Below, in pieces: positions 1 to 11,359 of a stretch of DNA of 64,000 nt. This stretch comes from Artemia franciscana (lineage: Eukaryota; Arthropoda; Branchiopoda; Anostraca; Artemiidae): positions 3,033,043 through 3,097,042 of the forward strand of contig NC_088868.1 in the NCBI RefSeq assembly GCF_032884065.1, written 5' to 3'. Each line of letters begins with the position of its first letter. Within the stretch, counting starts at the first letter, position 1. Under the pieces are notes generated by a model that saw only the letters and a program-made list of their open reading frames with translations, ran no database searches and was not told the origin of the DNA. The translations under genes and the position numbers were made by a program.

Positions 1-1380
1 CTTTAATATTTCTGAGCAAGTAAGAAATTCTTCTATGAAATTGTTAAAAGAACCCAAGCTCTATTGCAAATGCCAAGAGGCATAGCATAACAAATAAACT
101 AAATCGTCTTTTGAATTTTATTTAGTTTTATTATTTGTTTTTTCAAGTCACAAGTTTATTGTATGGTTAAAATTCATAACAATCTTGTGACCTAGATCTT
201 AAAACTTTCTCACTTGATGATTTGGCTTTGAATGCCCTCTTCTGCAATAACTCTACAATAATTAAACTGAAAAATAAGTAGCTTTGAATTGAGCCTTATA
301 ACATCTTAATACAATGTATTGTTTCCTGTGTCCTAGTTCTATTGGTGGCAATTAAAATCGGAGGGGGGGGGGATGATACTAAACCGCAATTTTCGGGTGA
401 CAGATTGAACATTCTGATGGTGTCATTAAACAGCTCTCTTTGTTGTTCCAATGCCTCACTAAAAGTAAGAAAAAAATAGAAAAAAAGGATAAATCAGTGC
501 TTCTCATACAGAATATAGTTTCCTTATTTCAAGGTAAGGTTCAGTAATTTTCCCATGGAATTTTCAAAAATTGAAATACCAATGGGATACATCTTGTTTT
601 GGTCCAGTATAATTTTAGAGGGGTTTCTGGGTCTTTATAAAAATTTCTGCAATTCTTTTTCTAAATAACACTAACTTCTAAATAATATCTGAAGCTTTTC
701 ACATCTGAAGTTCCTTTTTGGGGATGTTTTTTTTTACCAAACAGCTTTAAAATTAACCAAAGTCCTTATTTCAAATAACTGCTACAACTAACAACTCAGA
801 ACAGCACCAAGCCTCCTGAGACCACCACAGCTACGCAAGCTTCTCCTCCATCCCACTCTATTCACAGCCTCCATCTCTACACCCTAGTTGTAAGTTTATT
901 TAAATAAGCTTACAAACTACTTTCTTTAAACTTTTTCTTATCCTTCTCTGGCAACTCAAAACATCCCTCCAAAAATAAAAATCAAAAGATAACATTAAAT
1001 TTACAAAAAAATAACAATATTAAAATAAACACCTTTGAATGTTTTTCACCGTGCATTCCATTTTTATTTTGGAACATAATATTAATCAGTCGTATCTTTT
1101 CTTCATTATTTTTACTTGTTTTTCTTTCCCTTTGTTAGCCGGATTTTATGCGAGGGTGATTTTCTAGGGAGCATTTGTCTGCTGAGAGATTTGTCCTCAG
1201 GGGATAGGGCTCCATGGGGAGGATGAATATCGACCGGATATCGCCAAACTTCTCGATAATTAGGCAAGCTATTTGAATGATATGTAATTTCCTTGCTTTA
1301 GTGTCTCACTTGTCCTAAAGGAATGAAGTGAAATTACTTTAAGTTTGAAAAGCCTATATCAGCTCTGATGTGTTCCTTGT
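1..1380. other. AT-rich intergenic or intronic sequence
   Basis: No coding region or structured RNA was recognised. A short G-run lies near 361. The stretch at about 470-540 resembles the fragments near 2.4-2.6 kb and 40.2-40.3 kb (shared words such as aaatcagtgct), so part of it is an old dispersed repeat. The rest shows only AT-rich drift. Confidence 0.6.
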
Positions 1381-1384
1381 TAGC

Positions 1385-1580
1385 CTTGTTACCAACTCTT
1401 GCTATATATTTTTATATTCTAATTGGTCAGTTATAGCATTCCAGTATATATTTAATAATTAGCATTATTTAACTCATCAAAAAATACTCATGACATCCAC
1501 AGGTGTGGCCATGTGACATTATTTTACTCTTAAGATGTTATGTGTGATTAAGATGTGATTAAGATGTTATGAATTTTATT
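1385..1580 (+). repeat. Dispersed repeat with inverted copy at 21.55-21.74 kb
   Basis: The block contains ggtcagttatagc, ctcatcaaaaaatactca and cacaggtgtggccatgtgac. The reverse complements of these words occur in the same relative order between 21545 and 21735, directly before a full repeat A. The family is unidentified and no ORF is present. Confidence 0.6.
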
Positions 1581-1611
1581 TTCATTAATCTGCTTATAAG
1601 CTATTAAATTA

Positions 1612-2160
1612 AAAAAAAAACATTTTGTTTTAACTGAAAGTAAGGAGCAACATTAAAACTTAACGAACAGAAATTACTCCGCATATGAAAGGGGCTGTTC
1701 CCTCTTCAACGCCCTGCTCTTTGCGCTAAAGTTTGACTCTTTCTCGCAACTCTACTTCTTAAAATAGTAAAAACCATCACGTAACACTTAGGCAAATTTG
1801 AAATTTTAATTTAAAAAAAAAGCAATTAAACACACATCATTAATCTTTCTTTTGGCAAAAAACGGAAAATTCCACATTTTTTTTTATATAGGAGCGTGAA
1901 ACATCTACAATAGGGTTATTTGAAATGCTGAATCTGATGGTGTGATTTTCATTAGGGTCACTTGGTGATTTGGGGTGTCCCCCCTTTTCTCAAAAGTTGA
2001 GCAATTTTAATAAGACGCGCAACTTTTATGGGTAGAATTAAAGTCGGGAGAATTAAATTCGGTTCTTTTGATGTATCTATTGTTATCAAGACTGTTTCCT
2101 AGGGTTTCGGTTAATTGAGCCGCATCACTCATTGCTTGCAATTCGTTCGAACTGTTCATT
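1612..2160 (-). repeat. Foldback P arm facing an inverted repeat A fragment
   Basis: 1618-1760 is a P arm in plus orientation (aactgaaagtaaggagc, acgaacagaaattactcc, cgctaaagtttgactc). 1855-2160 is the left part of repeat A in minus orientation: it carries the complement of the 'cagattcagcgtatcagagaa' region and ends in a degraded start hairpin (ttcgaactgtt). Two repeat ends therefore face each other. Confidence 0.7.
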
Positions 2161-2389
2161 TTCCCTGACCTTGCTTGGTGTTCTTAAACAATAATTCCAC
2201 GTTGTGCTTGTGTATATTTAACTTTGCAATTGCTTAAGGAAGAATTATGGCTTAAGCGGCTGTTGTAACGTAGTAAAGAGCGAGCCTTAGCCCATAGTAA
2301 CAAAAAGTTAAAAAAGGGGCTTAGAAGAAAATTACCTAGTTAAAAAAAATGCAATCTGACACTGATTCAGAAATGGTAGCTATGATTTT

Positions 2390-2840
2390 GTTTCGTCTTA
2401 AAAGTAAAAGTTAATTGCGAAAACAAATGTGTGGTGACTTCGAAAAAAGGCTGAAACCCCTCGAAAATTGTGTCGGATCAAACTAAAGTGTACCATTAGA
2501 GTTAGTATAATCGAAAACCTAGGAAACGAGATTACAGTCCCCCTCCTTGAACAACAAGGAAAATCACTTTTTTGATGGGTAGCACTGATCCGTCCCCTGT
2601 TTTTTCTTTGTTTTCTTTTTCTAGCATGGCTAGGGGGTGACCAGAAAAAGATGTGTAATAGCTCATTATAAAGGAAGTCAAATTTTCTTGTGCCCTTTTA
2701 AGTGACCAAAACACTGGAGGGCAATTAGTTCCCCTCCCCAATGGCTCCATCCCCAAAAAGTCATCCAAGCAAAATTTTGAGATTGCCATTTTGTTCAAAA
2801 TAGTTCACAGTTCCAATATCTATAGTTTTGGTAATGATAT
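2390..2840. repeat. Mosaic of old repeat fragments, including repeat A core
   Basis: 2400-2600 shares words with 40.2-40.45 kb (inverted) and with 49.05-49.15 kb, for example tgcgaaaacaaat and acagtccccctccttgaac. 2680-2830 is a plus-strand slice of repeat A (gcccttttaagtgaccaaaa, ggagggcaa, aaaattttgaga, ccattttgttca). No coding sequence is visible; the minus-strand ORF of 88 codons here is a by-product of the repeat. Confidence 0.55.
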
Positions 2841-2867
2841 AACCTTCCATAATCCCTAAAGAAAAGG

Positions 2868-3300
2868 ATGTACATTGCATCGGTATCGGAGGTATCGATA
2901 TCACGGATAACGGTATGGCCGTATTGTTATCGGGTGTACTGGTATCACAGGTATATTAGACAGATTTTTCAGACCTCATATAAAGGATGTTGCTCATATC
3001 TATGTCCTTCCTATAAATTCCACCATCAGGAAGTTCTGAATGCCACTGAAAACGGCACTTTCGGCACCATGTCTAAAGTGGAATAGCTGGGTCTAGTGAG
3101 CTACTAGAAATTTTAAGGGTGATGCTTGATTGCTCTTTCGAAAGCTATTGCTAATATCAACGTGATTTTTTTCAATTCTACCATCCGTAAGTGTTATTTA
3201 GCACTAAAAACAATACTTTTGGTGTCAGTTACTAAGTGGAAAACCTTGGAAGTATAAACCATATCCTTATTGTTATAATTATTGTCCAAAACCCTAAACA
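2868..3300 (-). repeat. Inverted fragment of the 38.9-40.2 kb tandem repeat
   Basis: On the minus strand this reads like the array at 38.9-40.2 kb: a gtccaaaacc/ggttttggac boundary, a block on scoring 'ccactt..ggcacc', and gaatggtagaatt-type words. Two roughly 170-bp units can be made out. It holds no gene; the 72-codon plus-strand ORF is a chance frame. Confidence 0.5.
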
Positions 3301-4481
3301 CCCTTAACTGGTGGTTCGCAAAAACAGCTCCCGAATGTACCTCTTTTGTAACAGGACTATTCTCCCCCTCGAACTTAAATCCCTATATATTCAGATATTA
3401 ATAAAAAATAGAATAGCGAAAGAAAACCAAAATTTAAACTTACTACCCAGCTGTCAAATTGACCCTCTTTCATTTTATTGTCCCATTCAAGTAAATAAAA
3501 TGAAGAAGCCCAAAACAATTTCGTCACCAGAAAATCTAATCGAAAAGTTTGTGGTTAAGAAACTGGAAGTAAAAAGCAACTTGAACTAATATCCAAAGAC
3601 AAGTAAAAATGTAGTGCAAGGCCCTGCAGATATCCAGGGTACCTAAATAGGAAGCACAGAGCAAGGGCGGACCTTGTCCCTCGGGTTCCATAATAGAAAC
3701 TGGGACACCCTCGCCGGGGCCATAAATACAAGTGGAGGAAGAATAAGGCCCTTCAAATGTACAGTCAACAGGGCTCACTGACGTGTCCACATGTCCCGAG
3801 AGTTAAAAACATTCTCCCAGTAACGGGTTAAATTGTATAGTGACACAGAACACAATCGTAGGAGGATCCACTATAGGAAGATAATTGCAGCGGGGTGTAA
3901 GATCCAGATCTTTGAATAACGACCTCTGCAAAGAGCTGCCTCGACCCTTTTGGGATATCTGCAAGACTGGGGATCTTACAGTCAACTCTATTCTCACTTG
4001 AGGAGTGGCGCCCCTTGAGCAAATTATAGCCTAGTAAACAACACGGCATTCGCACGGGATTCTGATTAATGGATAATTGTTCTTGGTTTGGTATGCTTTC
4101 ATGGGTTTATTGGGAAGAAAATCCTCTTCCTAGCTAATTTATCTACCATGGGTTGCCTCCCCGTATTAGCTTAATATTTGTAGGCAAGAATATATAATGA
4201 ATTGAAGGTAATAGACTTGGGACTGTCTGTGCAAGGTTTTGACTCTTGTTGATAGAAGAGCATCGCCAAGTGCTGAAAACCGTGATATGACAAAGGTGAA
4301 CCCGGGATTCCACAAAACCACCATTCATTCCAGAGGCCCTAGGGTCTTCTTGCTGTCCGGTTCTAAGCCGGCTTAAGCGCTTCGGTGTAGGCTTGAGAAA
4401 ACATGCTGATCCCCGTTCTGCACTGGTATACGGGATCATTCCTGTTCCTGAGACCAAAATAATTACAATGGTTTAAAGAAC
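3300..4481 (+). other. Probable 5' leader of LINE 1
   Basis: From about 3590 the base composition is richer in G+C than the flanks, and the sequence runs without a recognised foreign repeat into the endonuclease start at 4482. It is therefore most simply the untranslated leader or ORF1 relic of LINE 1. No open frame longer than about 100 codons exists on the sense strand and no ORF1 domain was recognised. The 3300-3590 part (a 92-codon ORF at 3311-3589) is not identifiable. Confidence 0.35.
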
Positions 4482-6797
4482 ATGAAAATTGGAACTTCAA
4501 ACGCTACGACATTAAAAAATGACTATTGTATAGACATTTTGACTGACGAATTCAGGCGATTTGAACTGGACTTATTAGGAGTTTCGGAAACTCATATCCC
4601 TGGGGTAGGAAGCATGAAATTAGGTGATATAGAATTTGTTTACTGAGGCAGGAAGAATGGGGTACATAGACAGGGAGTAGGGGTTATGATGAATAAGGAA
4701 GCTGCTAAGTCTTATTTAGGCTTGGAAGGTATTAATAGAATACTAATTGCTTATTTCATGACTAAAAGCTCAGGATATCAGTTATAGTGGTATATTCCCC
4801 TATTAGACCGACTGGCAGAGAAACTAGTGACTCAGATGAACTTTACTTACAGTTAAAGGAGCAAATAGACAGGATCTCAGGTGGAAATATGGTGTTTTTA
4901 CCATGAGATTTTAACGCCCAGGTCGGTAAAAACTGGGATAGATGGTATACTAGCCAAAGTACTAGATACTAGCCTAGGTACTAGGGTATATAGGAGTGCT
5001 GTTCCGGAGATCTAGAAGATGCAGCTAGACGGAATAATGGTAAAACATTGTACTGGCATGTTAAAAAATTGAGAGGAAGTATTAAATCTGGACCTGTCCC
5101 AGTTAAATATAGGAACGGGGCACCAATAAGTGATAAGGAAAGAGCTAAAGAGAGATGAGCGGTACATTTTGAGAATATGCTAAACCGAGATACAGTTGCA
5201 GGAAAAGATATAGAGGAAAATAAAATAGTTTTTGATACCTTGGATGTGAAGGAAAATTCGTTTTATGAGGATGAATTAGCGACGGTACTAAAAGGAATAG
5301 AAAATAATAAGGTCCCAGGTGTTGACAGTGTGGTAAATGAATTTCTTAAATATTGTGGCTCTAAGGTTAGAAACAAGTTACTGAAGATTATAAATATGGT
5401 TTTTGAAAAAGCAGAAGTACCCAACAATTTTAGGAAAACCTGAATTAAACCACTACGTACGAAAGGTGATAGGATTGAGTGTCTTAATTATCGAGGCATT
5501 AGTCAGGTCTCTGTAGGTAGCAAATTACTTAGTAATATAATACTTTTTAGAATGAGAGATGCTGTAGAGCAAGTTTTAAGAAAAGAACAGTGTGGTTATA
5601 GAAAAGTTAGAAGATGTGTCGACCAAATTTTCACTTTTAGGTTAATAATTCAGAGGTGCCTTAGTTTTCAAGAACCTCTGGTTCTCTGTTTTATAGATCA
5701 TGAATAAGCGTTTGATTCTAATGATAGAAGAGCTTTAGCAAAGCTCTTTTTCTTATATGGTATATCAGACAAATACATTAAAGTGATTAGTACTATATAC
5801 GAGAATTATACTTTCGTGGTTAAAGTAGGAAATGCGGTTAGCAGCTGGTTTTGTATTAAATCAGGAGTTAAGCAGGGTGGTGTTCTATTCCCCTTTATGC
5901 ACATCATTTTGAATGACTCTGCCTTAAGGAGCACAGGAAAGGCAATGGGAGACCATGCAATCAAATGGGGAGGAAAAACTCTCCTGAACTTAGATTATAC
6001 TGTTGATTTAAGCATCCTAGATGAAAGTGTGAGAAAAATGAATTAACTTTTAGAGGTTTTTCGAGTATAGGGTGCTAGAATAAGTTTGAAAATTAATGTT
6101 AAGAAGACTAAATTACCAAGGCTAGGAGAAAGCGAAGATGAAAAGGTGAAGTTGGGTAACGAAAAGACTGATCAGGTGGGCAGCTTCACTTGCCGAGGTA
6201 GTTTTATTAGTAAATAGGTTGTGAGCAGTGAAGATGTTAAAAGTAGAACAGCCGATGCTCAGGGTATTTTTTCACAGTCAAAACAAGTTTGAAATAACTG
6301 CAAACCAAGATTAGAATATTGGAAGGTACAGTGATGGGAGTGGTCAAATATGGCTGAAGCATGGGCTTTTCGAAAAGCGGATGAAGATTTTCTAAATGTT
6401 TTCCAAAAAAATTGTTTACTGATTTTTCTGAGTACCCGGCTGACTGACCGTAATTCAAATAGTAGGCCTTACCAAAAATAATGTTCATTTCCGCTTTCTA
6501 GGGCTATAATGGAAAAAAGGTTGAGACAGCTAGTGTACGTTCTGCAGATGAAGGACGATATATTGCCGGAGATTATTCTTTTCAGCCAACCGTCTAGGGC
6601 TAAAAAAAAAAGCAGGTCGTCCCCATTTGTGATGGAAGACACTCATAAAGAAAGATTGAAAAGAAATGGGAGCTTCCCGGGAGGGTGTAAAGAGGAAGGG
6701 TTTGAATAGATTGAGATATGAGAGGAGCGTGCGTAGCTGTGTTGGCCTCATGCGGCTTGGTGCTGCGGTGAGCTGATAGTAATAGTGGTAGTAGACA
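4482..6797 (+). pseudogene. LINE 1: endonuclease-reverse transcriptase, decayed
   Basis: Non-LTR retrotransposon ORF2 in the style of the 'craniofacial development protein 2-like' endonuclease-RT proteins. The apurinic-type endonuclease starts with ATG at 4482; LLGVSETHIPG is at about 4570-4603, and DFNAQVG at about 4905-4929 just after an in-frame stop. Reverse transcriptase blocks follow: NNKVPGVDSVVNEFLKY near 5305-5350, LNYRGIS near 5485, FIDHE-stop-AFDS near 5690-5720, and SGVKQGG near 5860-5880. The catalytic YADD block reads YTVD (about 5990-6005), so the enzyme is dead. The C-terminal block (FRKADEDFLNVFQ, about 6370-6405) runs to GAA near 6760, followed by a TAG-rich 3' tail (6768-6797). 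Many stops and frameshifts are present. The endonuclease-RT linker is deleted around 4975-5040. Clade not settled (RTE or CR1 side). Confidence 0.9.
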
Positions 6798-7470
6798 TAT
6801 CAGAGAACCCAACCGAAGAGGTTTGAAACTGCAATCTTAAAAATGTGGAATTTCACATTCTTTTTTCTTCAAAAGAAACATCGTCGGGGCATATTTTTTT
6901 TCTTTCCAGGATGATTGTATTAACCCGTTGGAACTAAAATGACGGGAGAGGGCCCATTTTAATGGAAAAGAAGAACTTTAGTGCCCTTTTTAAGTGACCA
7001 GTAAAATTGTAGGTCAACTAGGCCCCCTCTTACGCTAATTTTCTCCCAAAATATTCCGGTCAAAATTTTGTGATAGTTTTTTTTTGTTCAGTCTAAAAAA
7101 TTTGCCCATTGTTTACACATAGTATTTGTTATTGGGAAATATACATACATTTTTCGCATGAGGAGGAGATGACAAATTTTCTGATGGGATGATTTTGCAC
7201 GGTGACAATTTTCCATGGAAAGGGAAATTTCATGGGGTGAACTTTTCAGGGGAAATTTTACGCTGGATGAATTGTTTAGAATTCCTTTACGAAATTTCTT
7301 TATATTTCTTGTTTCATCTTTTCCAATTCACTTTTACGCGTAGAGATGTTAAGGGTAATTGTCCCGGGTGAATTTGCATCAGGATTGAATTGTCCAGACG
7401 ATATTTCCGCGAGGAGGGGGATTTTTCCATGGAGGTGGAACCAGGTATCTTGGTTTTATTTAAAAAAGGA
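6795..7470 (+). repeat. Repeat A core joined to repeat B
   Basis: 6795-7090 follows repeat A (tatcagagaaccc, aatgtggaattt, agtgccctttttaagtgacc, gatag...ttttgttcag). 7090-7470 then follows repeat B (tatttgttattgggaa, ccatggaaagggaaatttc, gaattgt-cc-gacgatatttcc, tttttccatggaggtgga). The same A-to-B order recurs at 12.96-13.43 kb, so this is one element type rather than two chance neighbours. Confidence 0.75.
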
Positions 7471-7484
7471 TAAAAATCAAATAG

Positions 7485-7822
7485 AAAAACACGTTTTTTT
7501 AACTGAAATTAAGGAGCAACATTAAAACTTAAAACGAATAGAAATTATTACGTATATGAGAGGCCCAACCCCTCTTCGACGCTTCACTTGATACGCTAAA
7601 GTTAATTTTTTTTTCCCAATTCCTGAAAAACAAGTCCTGAAACACAAGGGTCGTTTGATTAGAACAATGAATAACCTTTTTAAAGTGCGAAAAAACTATG
7701 GCATAAAAGCGAGGGGTTGAGGAGGGGACGAACCCCTCATATACCTAATAATTTCTGTTTGTTTTAAGTTTTAATGTTGTTACTTACTTTCAGTTGAAAA
7801 AACTTGTTTTTTTTTTATTTAA
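7485..7822. repeat. Foldback element P, complete palindrome
   Basis: The left arm begins tttttttaactgaaattaagg and runs through cgaatagaaattattacg. The right arm is its complement (taataatttctgtttgttt, gttgttacttactttcagttg). The arms are about 120 bp with an internal loop that holds the 'acacaagg...gattagaac' spacer. It follows a B copy directly, as P arms do elsewhere. No protein is encoded. Confidence 0.75.
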
Positions 7823-9302
7823 CGAGGCTTAGAGACAAATTTTTTTTAATGGCAATGGAAGAGCATGTTGATTAAAGCAAAAGTGTATAAAAATGAAAAA
7901 AAAAGGAATTACAAGAAGTACACGAAACAATAGCCTACTTAAAAAACAATATATAAACCCCGTGCATTCAGTTCTGTTGAGTAATGCCGAAGCGTTTCTC
8001 GGGTATTTTTTAACAATACAGAAAATTTTGAACTTCGTTATCAAACACAAAAATATTCAAGACCTTTAGACTCAGTGTTTATAAAAAGTAACGCATTATT
8101 AAAGTAGTTTGTTCAAAGTAAAACATTAGAACGAAGATTAAGAAGATCAAATACAAAATTTTAATTTAATATTTTTATTTTGAATGCCAAAAACCACTAT
8201 ATTTGACACCTCTATGCTTCATAACTGTAAGAAATTAATTTTTCTTTCAAAGTGAAAGCTAGATAAGTACAATCACTCCTGGAATAAATATAAATGATAA
8301 TAAAACACAAAAACATGTCTGTTAAGGGGAAAAATACAGAAATTCCCAGCATTCCACTCAGAGAAAGCATTTCCGATTGTAGTGAATTCATATGTCAGCT
8401 TGTGGGTACTCTTCACATATAATTTTCACTACAAGGAACAGTTTGGCAACTACCCCTTTCCCTAATTGTAAAATTCAAAAGCCTACTCTGTCATTGGTCT
8501 TTTAATGACAACGAATACTACTAGAAATATTTTGTTTTGTACTTGATACAACATTGAAAATAAAGTTAAATTATTGTGGAAGAAAATCATATATATAGCA
8601 TTATATAAATTTTTTTTAGATTAATTTTACTATAATTTCCAAGACTGTTCCAAGACCCTCCTATATGGTACACTTTCTGTTCATTTTAAGTTTTAATATT
8701 CCCCCAGAATTTCAGTTGATAAGAAACCATGTTTCTTTTGATTACAAAATAAAGCTAATATCTATGAATCAATAAAAAAAAAGAACAGAAATTTAAATAC
8801 ATAATCATATGAAGGAATCATATAACAGATACTTATACAAATACAAAAAAAAAATCATAAAACGAGTGAAAATCGAAATGCATACCAAGTACAACAAAAA
8901 TTATAACGAACAGGAGTTCGGGCTACTTGTTCTCGCTACCTGTAAACCCAAAACCACTCATATTGCTGTTGCTGCTCGGGGACAATTGAATTACATCATC
9001 CCTCCCTCCCGACACAAATGATTCTTCCTTTTTGGCTATGAAGAAATTGTGTGGATTTTCGACAGCGTGTTTAGCTCTTCGAAATTTCGATAAAAATTAA
9101 AAAATGAAATAACTCCAATGATTGACAATGATGACTTGGAAAAAGTATGAAAAAAAATTGAATGTTTAGTCAATACTTATTTTTAGTCTATAATTATTTT
9201 TATAATTATAATTTTATTTAGTATATATATATATATATAATTATAATTATTTTAATTCTAGGAAATTTCCTAGATTTAAAAAGACAATAAAAAGACAACA
9301 AG
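7823..9302. other. AT-rich, no gene recognised
   Basis: A decayed minus-strand P arm is visible at about 8665-8735 (tctgttcattttaagttttaat, tttcagttgataag). A short (TA)n run lies at about 9219-9240. The 70-codon ORF at 8809-9021 has no recognisable domain and sits in A-rich sequence. Confidence 0.55.
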
Positions 9303-10320
9303 ACAATAAAAAGGGGAGGAGAGCCCCTTTTTAGTACCAGATATAACGCTAACATTTATGAATACCCGTGTAGAAATTAAAGAAAAAGTCAGGCACCTCG
9401 GTGTTATTTTGCATCGAAAGCTGTCATGGAGCTGTCACATGTCACAACCAGAGTTGATGCAGCTAAGCAGCATTCCTTGCAACTTATGTCAGCAGCATAA
9501 ACAACATGGGGTTTAAAACCACTGGCTTTAAGCAAATTATATAAAGATATCATTGAAAGCACTATACTATACGCTGCACCTGTATGGGTAGTAGCCGTAA
9601 AGAAAAAAATTATTCAAAATGTACTAAGATCCGTACAAAAAATGTCAATGATTGCCATTTCAAAGGGTCTCCGATGTACGAAAACAGATACAGTGACAGG
9701 TGTCGCTGGATGTTTTCTCTCGATCAACGTCCAATTGAAGTATCTTTGAGCAGATGCTATAAAAAAGATAGACCAAATTATTAGCCAAGTCAAGAAAACA
9801 GGCATTCTGGCATTTGTTTCAGGTCAAATATGCATAGTATTTTTATAGATGAAGAAGCATTATCATTATTTACAAGTTGTGAAAATACAAGTGACCAAAT
9901 TATTAACTTTGATAGGAAAAAATTACATAATTTGATTTTAACTCGATGGTTTTCAACCTTCAAAATTGCAACCAAGCCGTGGACAAAACACTTTTTTAAA
10001 ACACTCAATGATTTTAAAGCAGCGGCAAAGATAACCCCATCTTTTAAGCTTACACAAGTGTCATTCTTGATTAAATTCATTTTTATATAAAATTAAGAAA
10101 ATAGATTCGCCTTTATGTGTCTGTGGTAAAGAAGAAACTATGGATCATGTCATTTCTGATTGTCCCTTTTACATACCAGCTAGATTTTCATTACAAGTAA
10201 ATTTAGGTTTTTATAGCGTAAACTTCACATTGGATCTAAACTTGGTGTGGCATATGAAAGATGTACGTCGTTTATTCATGAATTTTATTAACAAAATTGG
10301 TCGCCTAGATTTTTAGAATC
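9303..10320 (+). pseudogene. R1/Jockey-like LINE, ORF2 C-terminal remnant
   Basis: The reading frame, broken by several shifts, begins with a reverse-transcriptase thumb block (VRHLGVILHRKLSW, about 9388-9430). It continues WGLKPLALSKLYKDIIEST and ILYAAPVW (about 9508-9590) and LRSVQK-MSMIAISKGLR (about 9620-9675). The end is a terminal Cys-rich block, LCVCGKEETMDHVISDCPF (about 10113-10170), which matches the C-x-C...H...C motif at the C-terminus of R1, Jockey and related LINE ORF2 proteins. The catalytic RT core and endonuclease are missing, so this is a 5'-truncated copy, and it is decayed. The first 40 bp (rggggaggagagccccttttt-type hairpin, then agtaccagatataac) recur at 23290-23330. Confidence 0.85.
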
Positions 10321-10524
10321 AAGGAATTTAGAACTCATTAGTACAATTCCTGTATTTTATATGTATGTGTGGTAAATGAATTATGTTGCTTTCACGTTCT
10401 TTTTTAAAAAAAATTTCCAGCGTTTAGCTTTAGAATAGAAAGTGAAATACTTTTTGTAAGTCGAATCACTAAATAAATTCGTTCATTCAAGTTATGTTGG
10501 AAAGAGTCCAGAGTCAAACGCGCA

Positions 10525-11352
10525 GATGTCAAACAGTTCTTGGTAATGAAAAGTAGTAAGGAGCCACCCGGTTCAATAGTAACCAAAACTAGAAAAACGG
10601 AATTTTTATACCAATAGCTACATCAAAAGAATCGCATTTTAATGCTTTTTTAAATATATAAGTTTCATCAAGTTTATTCTTACCCATCAAAAGTCATGAG
10701 CCTGAGAAAATTTGGCTTGTTTTAGAAAATAGGGGAGAACAACCCCTAAAAGTCAATGAATCTTAACGAAAATCACACCATCAGATTCAGCGTATCAGAG
10801 AACCCTTTTGTAAAAGTTTCAAGATCCTATCTACAAAAATGTGGAATTTTGTATTTTTTGCCAGAAGGCAGATCGCGGATGTGTGTTTATTTGTTTTTTT
10901 CCCAGGGCTGATCGTATTGACTCAGTGGTCCTAGAATCTTGCGAGACGGCTCATTCTAACGGAAATGAAAAGTTCTAGAGCCCTTTTTAAGTGACCAAAA
11001 AAATTGGAGGGCACCTAGGTAATTATTTTCCCAAAGTCACCGGATCAAAATTCTGAGATAGCCATTTTATTCAGCGTAGTCGAAAAACCTTATAACTATG
11101 TCTTAGGGGACGACTTACTCCCCCATAGTTCCCGTGGGAGGGGCTATAAGTTACAAACTTTGACCAGTGCTTACATATAGTAATTGTTATTTGGAAGTGT
11201 ACAGACGTTTTCGGGGGGATTTTTAGGTGGAGGAGGGTGGGTTGAGAAGAGGGGGATATATTGGGGGAACTTTCCTTGGAGGAATATATCATGGGGGAGG
11301 AAAATTTTCATGAATGGAGCGCAGGATTTTCTAGCATTATTTAGAAAAAAGC
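10525..11352 (+). repeat. Repeat A, left 830 bp
   Basis: Starts with tcaaacagttc, though the hairpin's second arm is degraded. It then follows the A order: acccggttcaatagtaacc, aatatataagtttcatc, cagattcagcgtatcag, ccagaaggcagatc, gtgaccaaaaaaattggagg, gatagccatttt, and the G-rich block. It stops near 11352 at 'caatgaaaa', where the satellite array begins. Upstream (10330-10525) nothing was recognised. Confidence 0.8.
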
Positions 11353-11359
11353 AATGAAA

